Source of the DNA: Pseudomonadota bacterium | GTDB taxonomy: Bacteria > Bdellovibrionota > Bacteriovoracia > Bacteriovoracales > Bacteriovoracaceae | Direction: 5' to 3' | NCBI GenBank assembly: GCA_023432655.1 | Contig: JAEYUK010000034.1 | Coordinates: 1 to 5,846, forward strand | Length of the DNA stretch: 5,846 nt | Shown here: piece by piece, positions 1 through 5,846 of the stretch | Position numbering within the stretch: position 1 is the stretch's first letter | Layout of the letters: every line of letters begins with the position of its first letter | Made by a program: the position numbers and the translations under genes | Notes under the pieces: model-generated | Told to the model about the DNA's origin: nothing | Database searches by the model: none | The model's input: only the letters and a program-made list of their open reading frames with translations

Positions 1-2
1 TG

Positions 3-170
3 TGGATGATGCCTGAGCTTCGTGACATCCTGGCCGAAGCTGGGTTTTCAAAAACCGTGGCCTACTGGGAAGGGGATGATGGAGATGGCGGCGGGAATGG
101 CGAATTTGGCCCCGCAGAGGACGTAGAAAATTGTGATGCTTGGGTGTCTTATATTGCGGCCTTAACTTAG
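3..170 (+). CDS. C-terminal fragment of a probable class I SAM-dependent methyltransferase (5'-truncated by window edge)
   Basis: An open frame enters from the left edge and runs 55 codons to TAG at 168-170; the start and the SAM-binding core lie outside the window. The visible tail begins WMMPELRDILAEAGF, a pattern typical of the region after the Rossmann core in class I methyltransferases, where an 'ELRDLLxEAGF' helix precedes the last strands. It continues with AYWEGDDGDGGGNGEF and ends in DAWVSYIAALT. The YWEG segment, the acidic glycine-rich loop and the terminal aromatic strand resemble, from memory, the ends of a group of uncharacterised proteobacterial methyltransferases. The substrate cannot be told from this fragment. 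Its stop overlaps the stop of the convergent downstream gene by 4 bases, so no separate terminator fits between them. The coding call is fairly safe; the family call is moderate because it rests on the tail alone. Confidence 0.55.
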   Translation, partial: WMMPELRDILAEAGFSKTVAYWEGDDGDGGGNGEFGPAEDVENCDAWVSYIAALT

Positions 171-1495
171 AACGTAACTTTTTGTAAAATATCGATAATT
201 TTTTGAAAGCGCGATGTTGGAAATTCTTCTTTCAACTCGCGCAGCATTTCGGCCCGATCAAATGGCCCATTCTCATGTTTAAGAATGATTCTGGTGAACT
301 CTTCTGCCACGATAAAAACCACGGCAACCGGAGAGACATTGTTTCCGTAGTGCTCTGAAAAACCAATACCATTAAGCATCCCGTGGTGCTGTCTAATGAT
401 TTGATCGGCCCCCATAGGAGCGTGAGGATACTTTGAAACAAATTCCGCGGCCATTTGGGCATGTCTTTCAACTAACTGCCTTTCAGCAGGGGAGAAGTTG
501 GCCTTTTTAAGTTCCAAAGTGGATTTAATCATGGCCTGTTCATCGGTTTCCAGAACGATATCGTGGAAAAATGCGATGAAACTAATCTTATCTTCTTGTT
601 CAGCATTTCCCCAGTCGATGTGTTTAATAATATGAAGGCAAACGTAAGTAAGAATCTGGGTGTGCTTAAAAAGATAGCTGGTTTTATTCGATAACAGGCG
701 CTCTAAGAGCTTTGCCATTTTTGGATTACTCTTAGTATTTTTCCTCATGTCATCGATGTTCTTCTTTGCCAGTTTAATGGTTTCTTCATTCACACCAATG
801 GTCAGAAGTTTTTTGGAGAGAAGCTCCATATTCTTTTCACTAGCAGATATTTCTTCGTCGGGTGAAAGTTCACTATTCTCAAGATGAGTTATGAGCTCGG
901 AAGTGACATTATTCACAAAGTCCAGGCGATCGAGCTTATTCACATAGAGGTGAGTGATTCCTTGTTCAACCATTCCTTTGATTATTTTCTCATCTAGCTC
1001 CACCAGTTTATCAACCTGGAGATGGTACTTTCGACTGTCATCGATGTCCTGGGCATAAACAGGGCAAACAGAGCGCTTAATTACATTGAAATACAAAATA
1101 GGGATAGGAAAGAAGTCCGGCACTACCTTCGTGGACATATCTTTCGCAGTGATATTGAGGGCCCGGGCAGCAGTCTGGATGAGGGGCTTAAGTTGTAAAG
1201 AATTAGGAATGTGAGCAAAGCAGGACGGAAGATTTTGGGCCGGCCCGATCACAATAACCGGAATCTTAAGTTCCTTCTCTTTCACATAGTCGATTAAGGC
1301 CCGAGCGGTATCTTCTTTTTCAATGACTGAACGGACAATGATGAGGTTAACCTCATGGGCCTTCGTTTCCAGATGTTTAATGGCAAATTCGGCCTTTTTT
1401 TTGGTCAAAATCTCCAGCCCCAGCCAAGTGGCGAGGTTTAAAACATAAAACGATTCAATCTTAGGATTGTTTTCTACTAAAAGCGTTAGACTCAA
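167..1495 (-). CDS. Receiver-like / HD-GYP-like domain signalling protein with degenerate motifs
   Basis: This 442-residue protein has no signal peptide or membrane segment and is probably cytoplasmic. Residues 1-115 look like a response-regulator receiver fold, ending in the typical LKPLIQTAARAL with the conserved Lys (K103). However, the acidic pocket near residue 8 is ENN, and the strand that should end in the phosphoacceptor Asp reads NLIIVRS (50-56), so phosphorylation is unlikely. Residues 125-195 form an adaptor-like region (DFFPIPILYF, then GITHLYVNKLDRLDFV). Residues 270-440 match an HD-GYP domain: H278, H311-D312, H345, H370-H371. The HHExxDGxGYP signature is altered to HHGMLNGIGFS, and the usual later Asp is E398. 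Canonical members hydrolyse cyclic di-GMP; here several metal-ligand positions survive but others are changed, so weak activity, altered specificity or a pure sensor role are all possible. The start is TTG at 1495, supported by GGAGGA five bases upstream; no ATG occurs in frame before residue 120. The domain architecture is seen in the sequence; the function is inferred. Confidence 0.75.
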   Translation of the reverse strand: MSLTLLVENNPKIESFYVLNLATWLGLEILTKKKAEFAIKHLETKAHEVNLIIVRSVIEKEDTARALIDYVKEKELKIPVIVIGPAQNLPSCFAHIPNSLQLKPLIQTAARALNITAKDMSTKVVPDFFPIPILYFNVIKRSVCPVYAQDIDDSRKYHLQVDKLVELDEKIIKGMVEQGITHLYVNKLDRLDFVNNVTSELITHLENSELSPDEEISASEKNMELLSKKLLTIGVNEETIKLAKKNIDDMRKNTKSNPKMAKLLERLLSNKTSYLFKHTQILTYVCLHIIKHIDWGNAEQEDKISFIAFFHDIVLETDEQAMIKSTLELKKANFSPAERQLVERHAQMAAEFVSKYPHAPMGADQIIRQHHGMLNGIGFSEHYGNNVSPVAVVFIVAEEFTRIILKHENGPFDRAEMLRELKEEFPTSRFQKIIDILQKVTF

Positions 1496-1500
1496 AAATG

Positions 1501-1506
1501 TCCTCC
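1501..1506 (-). promoter_or_regulatory. Shine-Dalgarno site deciding the TTG start of the HD-GYP-like gene
   Basis: On the minus strand GGAGGA is followed by CATTT and then TTG. The strong match and 5-base spacing support the TTG start at 1495, since no other start codon in frame lies nearby. Confidence 0.7.
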
Positions 1507-1521
1507 AGCGTCCTATAGTTT

Positions 1522-1537
1522 AATCCATAAGAGGATT
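1522..1537. repeat. Short inverted repeat AATCC-(6)-GGATT in the divergent promoter region
   Basis: Perfect 5-base arms AATCC and GGATT flank a 6-base centre and are followed by three more T residues on the plus strand. It could be a small operator for a dimeric regulator. As a terminator its stem is too short and AT-rich. A 5-base arm pair can occur by chance in AT-rich DNA. Confidence 0.25.
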
Positions 1538-1587
1538 TTTGCTTAATTTTTTGTTAGGATACTTATAAATAATTGCCTTTTATTCAT

Positions 1588-1591
1588 GGAG
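1588..1591 (+). promoter_or_regulatory. Shine-Dalgarno site favouring GTG start of mutA
   Basis: GGAG followed by TTTAT and then GTG at 1597 gives ideal 5-base spacing. The competing upstream TTG at 1573 has only AGGA at 1556-1559, 13 bases away. It also lies beside the putative -10 box, so it may not even be transcribed. Confidence 0.6.
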
Positions 1592-1596
1592 TTTAT

Positions 1597-3126
1597 GTGG
1601 ATTCCTTAACGAGTTTTATTGATAGTAAATTTAATAACCAAGCGGATCAGTGGGAGAAGGCCCTGCTCGCGGAACTTAAACTTCCTGAAGTAGGTTCGAA
1701 AGGCATTAAAAAGCTCATTTCGGGTCAAAGTTGGCCGACGCTTTCTTTAAGTAGTGCCCATTCGGTTCAGTTGACCTCATCCTCATGGAAAAAAGCATCC
1801 ACAACTTATGTTTCCGTCTCTTTAGATTTGCTTGCCGAAGATCTGGCGAATGGAGTCCGTAATTTCTTCTTTCATAGTGAAGGTCTGGTTGATGGAGTTT
1901 GGGAGCAAGTTGAAAAGCTTTTAAAGAACTCTTCTCACCCTAAGGAATTAGATGTTTTTATTCTAGGTGGCGGGGATTATAAAAGTGAATCAATTAATGT
2001 GATCACTGATTTTATTTCAGGGGATGAATTTCACCGGGAAGGGGGGCATTCAGTTCATGAACTGGCGCTGGCTTCAAAAAAACTCGCTCAGGCGGCTTCT
2101 TCTGTAAAAGATGTCGTTTATCTGGGGGTTTATGTTGATTCTCATTTTTTTCACAATATAGCTAAAATCCGTGCTGCAAAACTTCTTGGTCAAAAAATTC
2201 TCGAAGAAGCAGGTAAACAGTGTGAGCTTAAAGTCATCGCCTTAACGAGTTATATGGGATGGACTCTTTATGAGCGCTACTCGAATATGCTGAGAAATGA
2301 GACGGCGGTGGCCTCGGCTTACATTGGCGGTGCTGATCACGTTCAATCTTCGGGATATAACACTCTCTTGGAACTTGAATCTTCTGACGCTGTGGAGTCT
2401 CGGCATCAAGAGCGCTCACTCCGGATGGCCAGAAACACTTCTCATATTCTTGCTTTGGAAAGTTTATTGGGAGTTGTAGAAGACGCATCTTTTGGAAGTT
2501 TTCACCTGGAAAACCTCACCCAACACCTCTGTGAGGAATCATGGAAACTGATGCAGGAACTTTTGCAAGGTAAGAATTTAGCTGATGACATCTCTACTGT
2601 TAAGGACAGACGCCTGGAAATGATGAAAACCCGAAAGACGGTACTTTCCGGAATTAATGACTATCCGGATGTTAAAGAAAAGCTTGGATTAAAGTTAAAG
2701 GCCCCTTCCTTTTTTCGAGTGGCACGAATTTTTGAAGAACTCAGGTTAAAGATGGAAAATCTTCCAGTAAGGCCTCAGGTTTACGTAGCACTTTATGGAG
2801 ACTATGCTGCTCTAAATGCTCGTTTGAACTTTGCTAAGAACTATTTCGAGCTTTTAGGTCTGGAAGTTCGTGAAAGAGGGAACTCCTTACTTGATATTGA
2901 GCAATTTAAAAAAGATTTGAGTTCGCGCCAGGAAGATATCATTGTCCTTTGTGCTGCGGACGATTCCTATCCACTTCTTTCGGATCTGGGAAACTTGGTT
3001 AAAACAGAACATAAATACATTGCAGGTAAGTTTGAAATGGCATCCTTTACCAATCTTTTTGCCGGACAAAATATTTACGAGGTTTTGAAAAACCTGGTGT
3101 CTCTTTTTGAAAGGAGGTCACCATGA
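1597..3126 (+). CDS. mutA: Methylmalonyl-CoA mutase small (beta, non-catalytic) subunit MutA
   Basis: This is the structural partner of MutB in the heterodimeric adenosylcobalamin-dependent mutase that interconverts methylmalonyl-CoA and succinyl-CoA in the cytoplasm. With the GTG start it has 509 residues; the frame stays open to a TTG at 1573, which would add eight. Mutase-family TIM-barrel motifs are clear: [10 protein letters not shown] (189-198), [20 protein letters not shown] (230-249), [14 protein letters not shown] (276-289) and [10 protein letters not shown] (299-308). From about 392 a cobalamin-domain-like region begins ([18 protein letters not shown]), but it has no DxHxxG motif and no His where the cobalt ligand should be. 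This fits the known inability of MutA subunits to bind B12. The protein is shorter than the roughly 640-residue Propionibacterium subunit. It is first in a three-gene operon and overlaps mutB by 4 bases (ATGA). A stand-alone catalytic role is excluded by the missing motifs; the identity is supported by both sequence and context. Confidence 0.9.
   Translation: MDSLTSFIDSKFNNQADQWEKALLAELKLPEVGSKGIKKLISGQSWPTLSLSSAHSVQLTSSSWKKASTTYVSVSLDLLAEDLANGVRNFFFHSEGLVDGVWEQVEKLLKNSSHPKELDVFILGGGDYKSESINVITDFISGDEFHREGGHSVHELALASKKLAQAASSVKDVVYLGVYVDSHFFHNIAKIRAAKLLGQKILEEAGKQCELKVIALTSYMGWTLYERYSNMLRNETAVASAYIGGADHVQSSGYNTLLELESSDAVESRHQERSLRMARNTSHILALESLLGVVEDASFGSFHLENLTQHLCEESWKLMQELLQGKNLADDISTVKDRRLEMMKTRKTVLSGINDYPDVKEKLGLKLKAPSFFRVARIFEELRLKMENLPVRPQVYVALYGDYAALNARLNFAKNYFELLGLEVRERGNSLLDIEQFKKDLSSRQEDIIVLCAADDSYPLLSDLGNLVKTEHKYIAGKFEMASFTNLFAGQNIYEVLKNLVSLFERRSP
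3112..3118 (+). promoter_or_regulatory. Near-perfect Shine-Dalgarno site of mutB inside the mutA 3' end
   Basis: AGGAGGT, within AAGGAGGTCACC, lies just before ATG at 3123; GGAGG is five bases from the start. It is the strongest ribosome binding site in the window and lies within the last codons of mutA, where it forces the Arg-Arg-Ser-Pro C-terminus of MutA. Confidence 0.85.
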
Positions 3127-5255
3127 TTGATTTTACGAAAATCCCTTGGTCTAATCCGAAAACAATTACCCAAGAAAAGAAAGTAGTGATGAAGATGCCT
3201 GAGGGCATTGATTTAAAAACATCCTATGATTCAACTGATCTGAAGTTTTCTAAATTGGTCAATACCCTCCCCGGGAATAGACCCTTTATTAGAGGACCTT
3301 ATGCTTCTATGTATACTGTTCGTCCCTGGACGATCAGGCAGTATGCCGGCTTCTCAACGGCCGAAGAGTCAAACCGGTTTTATCGGGACAATTTATCTAA
3401 AGGACAAAAGGGTCTTTCCATTGCTTTTGATCTGGCCACCCACCGAGGGTACGATTCAGATCATCCACGGGTTAAAGGTGACGTGGGAATGGCCGGAGTG
3501 GCGATCGACTCCATTCTCGATATGCGCATTCTTTTCCAAGGGATTCCCCTGGATCAAATGTCAGTGTCGATGACGATGAATGGTGCCGTTGTTCCCATTC
3601 TTGCTTTGTTTATTGTGGCCGGAGAAGAGCAGGGAGTAACTCCCGATAAACTTACCGGCACAATTCAAAATGATATTCTCAAAGAATTCATGGTGAGAAA
3701 CACCTATATCTACCCACCAGAACCATCCATGAGAATTATTGCTGATATTTTTAGTTATACTTCTAAATTTATGCCGAAGTTTAACTCCATATCTATTTCT
3801 GGTTATCATATGCAGGAAGCAGGTGCGACTGCTGACTTGGAGCTCGGTTACACTCTGGCCGACGGTCTTGAATATTTAAGGACCGGTGTTAAGACAGGTT
3901 TAGACGTTGATAAATTTGCTCCTCGTCTTTCCTTCTTTTGGGCGATTGGAATGAATTACTTTATGGAAGTGGCCAAAATGAGAGCGGCACGACTTTTATG
4001 GAGTAAGATCGTAGGCGACTTTCATCCCAAAAATGCTAAGTCAGAAGCCTTAAGAACCCACTCTCAGACTTCCGGTTGGAGCTTAACTGCTCAGGATGTC
4101 TTTAATAACGTCACCAGAACAGGTATTGAAGCTTTGGCCGCAACTCATGGACATACCCAAAGCTTACACACCAATTCTCTGGATGAAGCTCTTGCTTTAC
4201 CTTCAGAATTTTCTGCCCGCATTGCTCGTAACACTCAGATTTTTATTCAAACAGAAACTGATACTTGTGATGTTATTGATCCATGGGGTGGAAGTTACTT
4301 CGTAGAAAGTTTGACTCAAGAACTGGCCCTGAAGGCTTGGGCCCATATCGAAGAAATTGAATCTTTAGGGGGAATGTCCCGCGCGATCGCCAAAGGCATT
4401 CCAAAGATGAGGATTGAAGAAGCGGCGGCTCGAACTCAGGGAAGAATTGACTCTGGTGTTCAGCCAATCGTAGGAGTGAATCTTTACACCCGAGAAAAAG
4501 ATGATGTTCCAAATATTCTGCAAGTTGAGAATTCACAAGTTCGAGAAGCGCAAATACAGCGTTTAAAGAAACTAAAAAGTGAGAGGAATGAGAATCTGGT
4601 TCAGGAAAAACTCAATGCGATGACCCAAGCCGCTCGTTCGGGAGAAGGAAATCTTCTCGCCTTGGCCGTTGAAGCTGCACGAGCTCATGCGACTGTAGGA
4701 GAAATGTCCCTTGCCATGGAAAAAGTATTTGGTCGCCATCAAGCTGAAATAAAAACCATTCAGGGTGTATACTTAAAAGAAGTTCAACAAGGAAAATATG
4801 ACGTGAAAGAGCTTCAAGAATTGATTGAAAAATTCCAGAAAGCTGAAGGACGACGTCCTCGTATCCTCATCGCCAAGATGGGACAGGATGGACATGATCG
4901 TGGACAAAAGGTTATTTCCACGGCCTTCGCTGATTTAGGGTTTGATGTTGATGTGGGTCCTCTTTTCCAAACACCGGAAGAGACCGCTCGTCAGGCATCC
5001 GAAAATGATGTTCATATCATTGGGGTTTCTTCGCTCGCCGCTGGCCATTTGACTTTGGTTCCTGAACTTAAAGCTGAGCTCAAAAAGCTTGGGCGTGAAG
5101 ACATACTAGTTTCTATCGGTGGGGTTATTCCACCACAAGACTACGACAAGCTTTATAAAATGGGTGTAGCGGGGATTTTCGGTCCAGGGACTGTGATTGC
5201 TGAGTCTGCAAAAAGCCTCATCCTAAAATTAAATGAATCATTGGGACATAAATGA
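3123..5255 (+). CDS. mutB: Methylmalonyl-CoA mutase large (alpha, catalytic) subunit MutB
   Basis: This is the catalytic subunit of adenosylcobalamin-dependent methylmalonyl-CoA mutase (EC 5.4.99.2), 710 residues long and close to the usual length. The N-terminal TIM barrel carries [21 protein letters not shown]. Aligned from memory to Propionibacterium MutB, Y74, R192 and H229 (in [10 protein letters not shown]) correspond to its Y89, R207 and H244. The Tyr/Arg pair marks methylmalonyl-CoA rather than isobutyryl-CoA mutase, in which Phe/Gln occupy these places. A linker (about 455-575) leads to the C-terminal cobalamin-binding domain (about 577-705), which has [11 protein letters not shown]585, D589, cobalt ligand H591 and G594. 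Further cofactor-contact segments are VSSLAAGH (635-642), SIGGVIP (664-670) and GPGTVI (687-692). All key residues are intact and there is no frameshift. The ATG start has an excellent Shine-Dalgarno site and overlaps the mutA stop as ATGA. The next gene, meaB, overlaps in the same way, which points to coupled translation. Confidence 0.97.
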   Translation: MIDFTKIPWSNPKTITQEKKVVMKMPEGIDLKTSYDSTDLKFSKLVNTLPGNRPFIRGPYASMYTVRPWTIRQYAGFSTAEESNRFYRDNLSKGQKGLSIAFDLATHRGYDSDHPRVKGDVGMAGVAIDSILDMRILFQGIPLDQMSVSMTMNGAVVPILALFIVAGEEQGVTPDKLTGTIQNDILKEFMVRNTYIYPPEPSMRIIADIFSYTSKFMPKFNSISISGYHMQEAGATADLELGYTLADGLEYLRTGVKTGLDVDKFAPRLSFFWAIGMNYFMEVAKMRAARLLWSKIVGDFHPKNAKSEALRTHSQTSGWSLTAQDVFNNVTRTGIEALAATHGHTQSLHTNSLDEALALPSEFSARIARNTQIFIQTETDTCDVIDPWGGSYFVESLTQELALKAWAHIEEIESLGGMSRAIAKGIPKMRIEEAAARTQGRIDSGVQPIVGVNLYTREKDDVPNILQVENSQVREAQIQRLKKLKSERNENLVQEKLNAMTQAARSGEGNLLALAVEAARAHATVGEMSLAMEKVFGRHQAEIKTIQGVYLKEVQQGKYDVKELQELIEKFQKAEGRRPRILIAKMGQDGHDRGQKVISTAFADLGFDVDVGPLFQTPEETARQASENDVHIIGVSSLAAGHLTLVPELKAELKKLGREDILVSIGGVIPPQDYDKLYKMGVAGIFGPGTVIAESAKSLILKLNESLGHK

Positions 5256-5846
5256 GAAAAGTTTTAGGGTTAAAAGATTTTGAGGAAGGGATTTTAAAGC
5301 AAGATCGTTCGATCCTCGCCCGTGCCATTACCCTGGTTGAATCCTCTCACCCTGATCATCAAAAACTTGCCCAGGAACTTTTAAAAAAACTCTTACCAAA
5401 AACTGGTAAGTCTAAGCGTGTAGGTATCTCCGGCACACCTGGAGTAGGGAAATCTACCTTCATTGAAGCTTTCGGAAAACTTCTAACTTCTCAGAAAAAA
5501 ACAGTGGCGGTACTTGCGGTAGATCCAACCTCTCAAGTAAGTGGAGGTTCAATTCTAGGGGACAAAACTCGCATGAATGAACTCGCCATTGATGAGATGG
5601 CCTTCATCCGTCCCAGTCCTTCCGGGGAAACTCTAGGCGGAGTTGCCCGAAGAACCCGTGAATCCATGCTACTTTGTGAAGCCTTCGGCTTTGATTATGT
5701 GCTTGTTGAAACCGTCGGGGTGGGCCAGTCTGAGACGACTGTAGCTCAGATGGTTGATCTATTCGTGATGCTTCTTCAGCCTGGCGCGGGTGATGACCTC
5801 CAGGGGATTAAGCGCGGGATTTTGGAAGTCGTCGATATGGTTGTAG
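5252..5846 (+). CDS. meaB: Methylmalonyl-CoA mutase-associated GTPase MeaB (3'-truncated by window edge)
   Basis: This is a G3E-family P-loop GTPase (MeaB/ArgK, related to human MMAA) that gates adenosylcobalamin delivery to methylmalonyl-CoA mutase and protects the enzyme from inactivation. The first 198 residues are visible; full proteins are usually about 320-340. Motifs in order: Walker [10 protein letters not shown] (61-69), VLAVDPTS (88-95; DPSS is more usual), [11 protein letters not shown] (98-108), [18 protein letters not shown] (120-137), ETVGVGQSE (153-161) and [17 protein letters not shown] (174-190). The NKxD guanine-specificity motif and the C-terminal dimerisation arm must lie beyond the edge. 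The ATG at 5252 overlaps the mutB stop as ATGA, with GGGA at 5243-5246 as a modest ribosome binding site. The older name ArgK, for an arginine-transport kinase, is a historical misannotation. The position directly after mutB leaves little doubt about the role. Confidence 0.95.
   Translation, partial: MRKVLGLKDFEEGILKQDRSILARAITLVESSHPDHQKLAQELLKKLLPKTGKSKRVGISGTPGVGKSTFIEAFGKLLTSQKKTVAVLAVDPTSQVSGGSILGDKTRMNELAIDEMAFIRPSPSGETLGGVARRTRESMLLCEAFGFDYVLVETVGVGQSETTVAQMVDLFVMLLQPGAGDDLQGIKRGILEVVDMVV

Larger units (their letters stand above)
1496..1596. promoter_or_regulatory. Divergent intergenic region between the HD-GYP-like gene and the mutA-mutB-meaB operon
   Basis: This 101-base AT-rich spacer must hold the promoters of both divergent units. 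On the plus strand TATAAA (1564-1569) could be a -10 box, with TTGCTT (1539-1544) as a poor -35 at a long 19-base spacing. Transcription would then begin near 1576 and give a short leader before GTG at 1597. On the minus strand only weak -10/-35 pairs are visible. A short inverted repeat sits between (1522-1537). The promoter boxes are guesses from consensus matching; the divergent arrangement is certain. Confidence 0.4.

Noticed and set aside
186..204. AT-rich near-palindrome around TATCGATA followed by T residues, a possible terminator for the plus-strand methyltransferase gene
   Set aside because: The stem is almost all A/T and imperfect, and it lies in HD-GYP-like coding sequence. Predicted stability is too low to call it a terminator.
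1496..1596. Cobalamin riboswitch upstream of mutA
   Set aside because: The spacer is only about 100 bases and also holds the divergent promoter region. I see no B12-box-like sequence or room for the usual long fold.
2041..2046. Run of six G in mutA as a possible phase-variation or frameshift site
   Set aside because: The reading frame is intact through it (Glu-Gly-Gly-His) and downstream motifs are in frame. A six-base run in a metabolic gene is not evidence of phase variation.
2234..2488. Antisense open frame of about 84 codons inside mutA
   Set aside because: It lies wholly inside a well-supported mutA reading frame, has no recognisable domain and has no convincing ribosome binding site. 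The same applies to other short open frames inside mutA, mutB and the HD-GYP-like gene.
3123..5255. MutB as an isobutyryl-CoA or ethylmalonyl-CoA mutase, or an IcmF-type fusion
   Set aside because: The Tyr74/Arg192 pair fits methylmalonyl-CoA. The protein closely follows classical MutB throughout, a separate MutA precedes it, and the G-protein is a separate gene rather than fused.

Overview
The window is ordinary coding DNA from a Gram-negative-type bacterial chromosome of moderate GC, densely packed and with no sign of phage, IS, CRISPR or RNA genes. The style suggests a deltaproteobacterial or Bdellovibrionota-like organism, perhaps the Bacteriovoracaceae. The clues are moderate GC, TTG/GTG starts with good Shine-Dalgarno sequences, and a receiver-like/HD-GYP-like regulator of the kind common in that group. 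This placement is an inference and not a firm one.

Layout: (1) Bases 1-170 hold the C-terminal end of a plus-strand gene, probably a class I SAM-dependent methyltransferase. (2) Its stop codon overlaps the stop of a convergent minus-strand gene (167-1495). That gene encodes a 442-residue protein with a degenerate receiver-like N-terminus, a middle adaptor region and a C-terminal HD-GYP-like domain with altered signature residues. (3) A 101-base divergent intergenic region (1496-1596) separates it from (4) a tight plus-strand operon: mutA (methylmalonyl-CoA mutase small subunit, about 1597-3126), mutB (catalytic large subunit, 3123-5255) and meaB (the mutase-associated G-protein chaperone, from 5252 and cut by the right edge). 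Both operon junctions are 4-base ATGA overlaps.

The three operon genes form one functional unit. MutA/MutB is the heterodimeric, adenosylcobalamin-dependent methylmalonyl-CoA mutase, which interconverts (R)-methylmalonyl-CoA and succinyl-CoA. MeaB loads and protects its cofactor. MutB keeps the Tyr/Arg pair that marks methylmalonyl-CoA specificity and the full DxHxxG cobalamin motif. MutA lacks that motif, as expected for the non-catalytic subunit. The pathway would feed carbon from odd-chain fatty acids, propionate and branched amino acids into the TCA cycle.

I did not find an undescribed biological system. The most unusual item is the HD-GYP-like protein, which has lost the receiver phosphoacceptor and part of the GYP signature and is transcribed divergently from the mutase operon.
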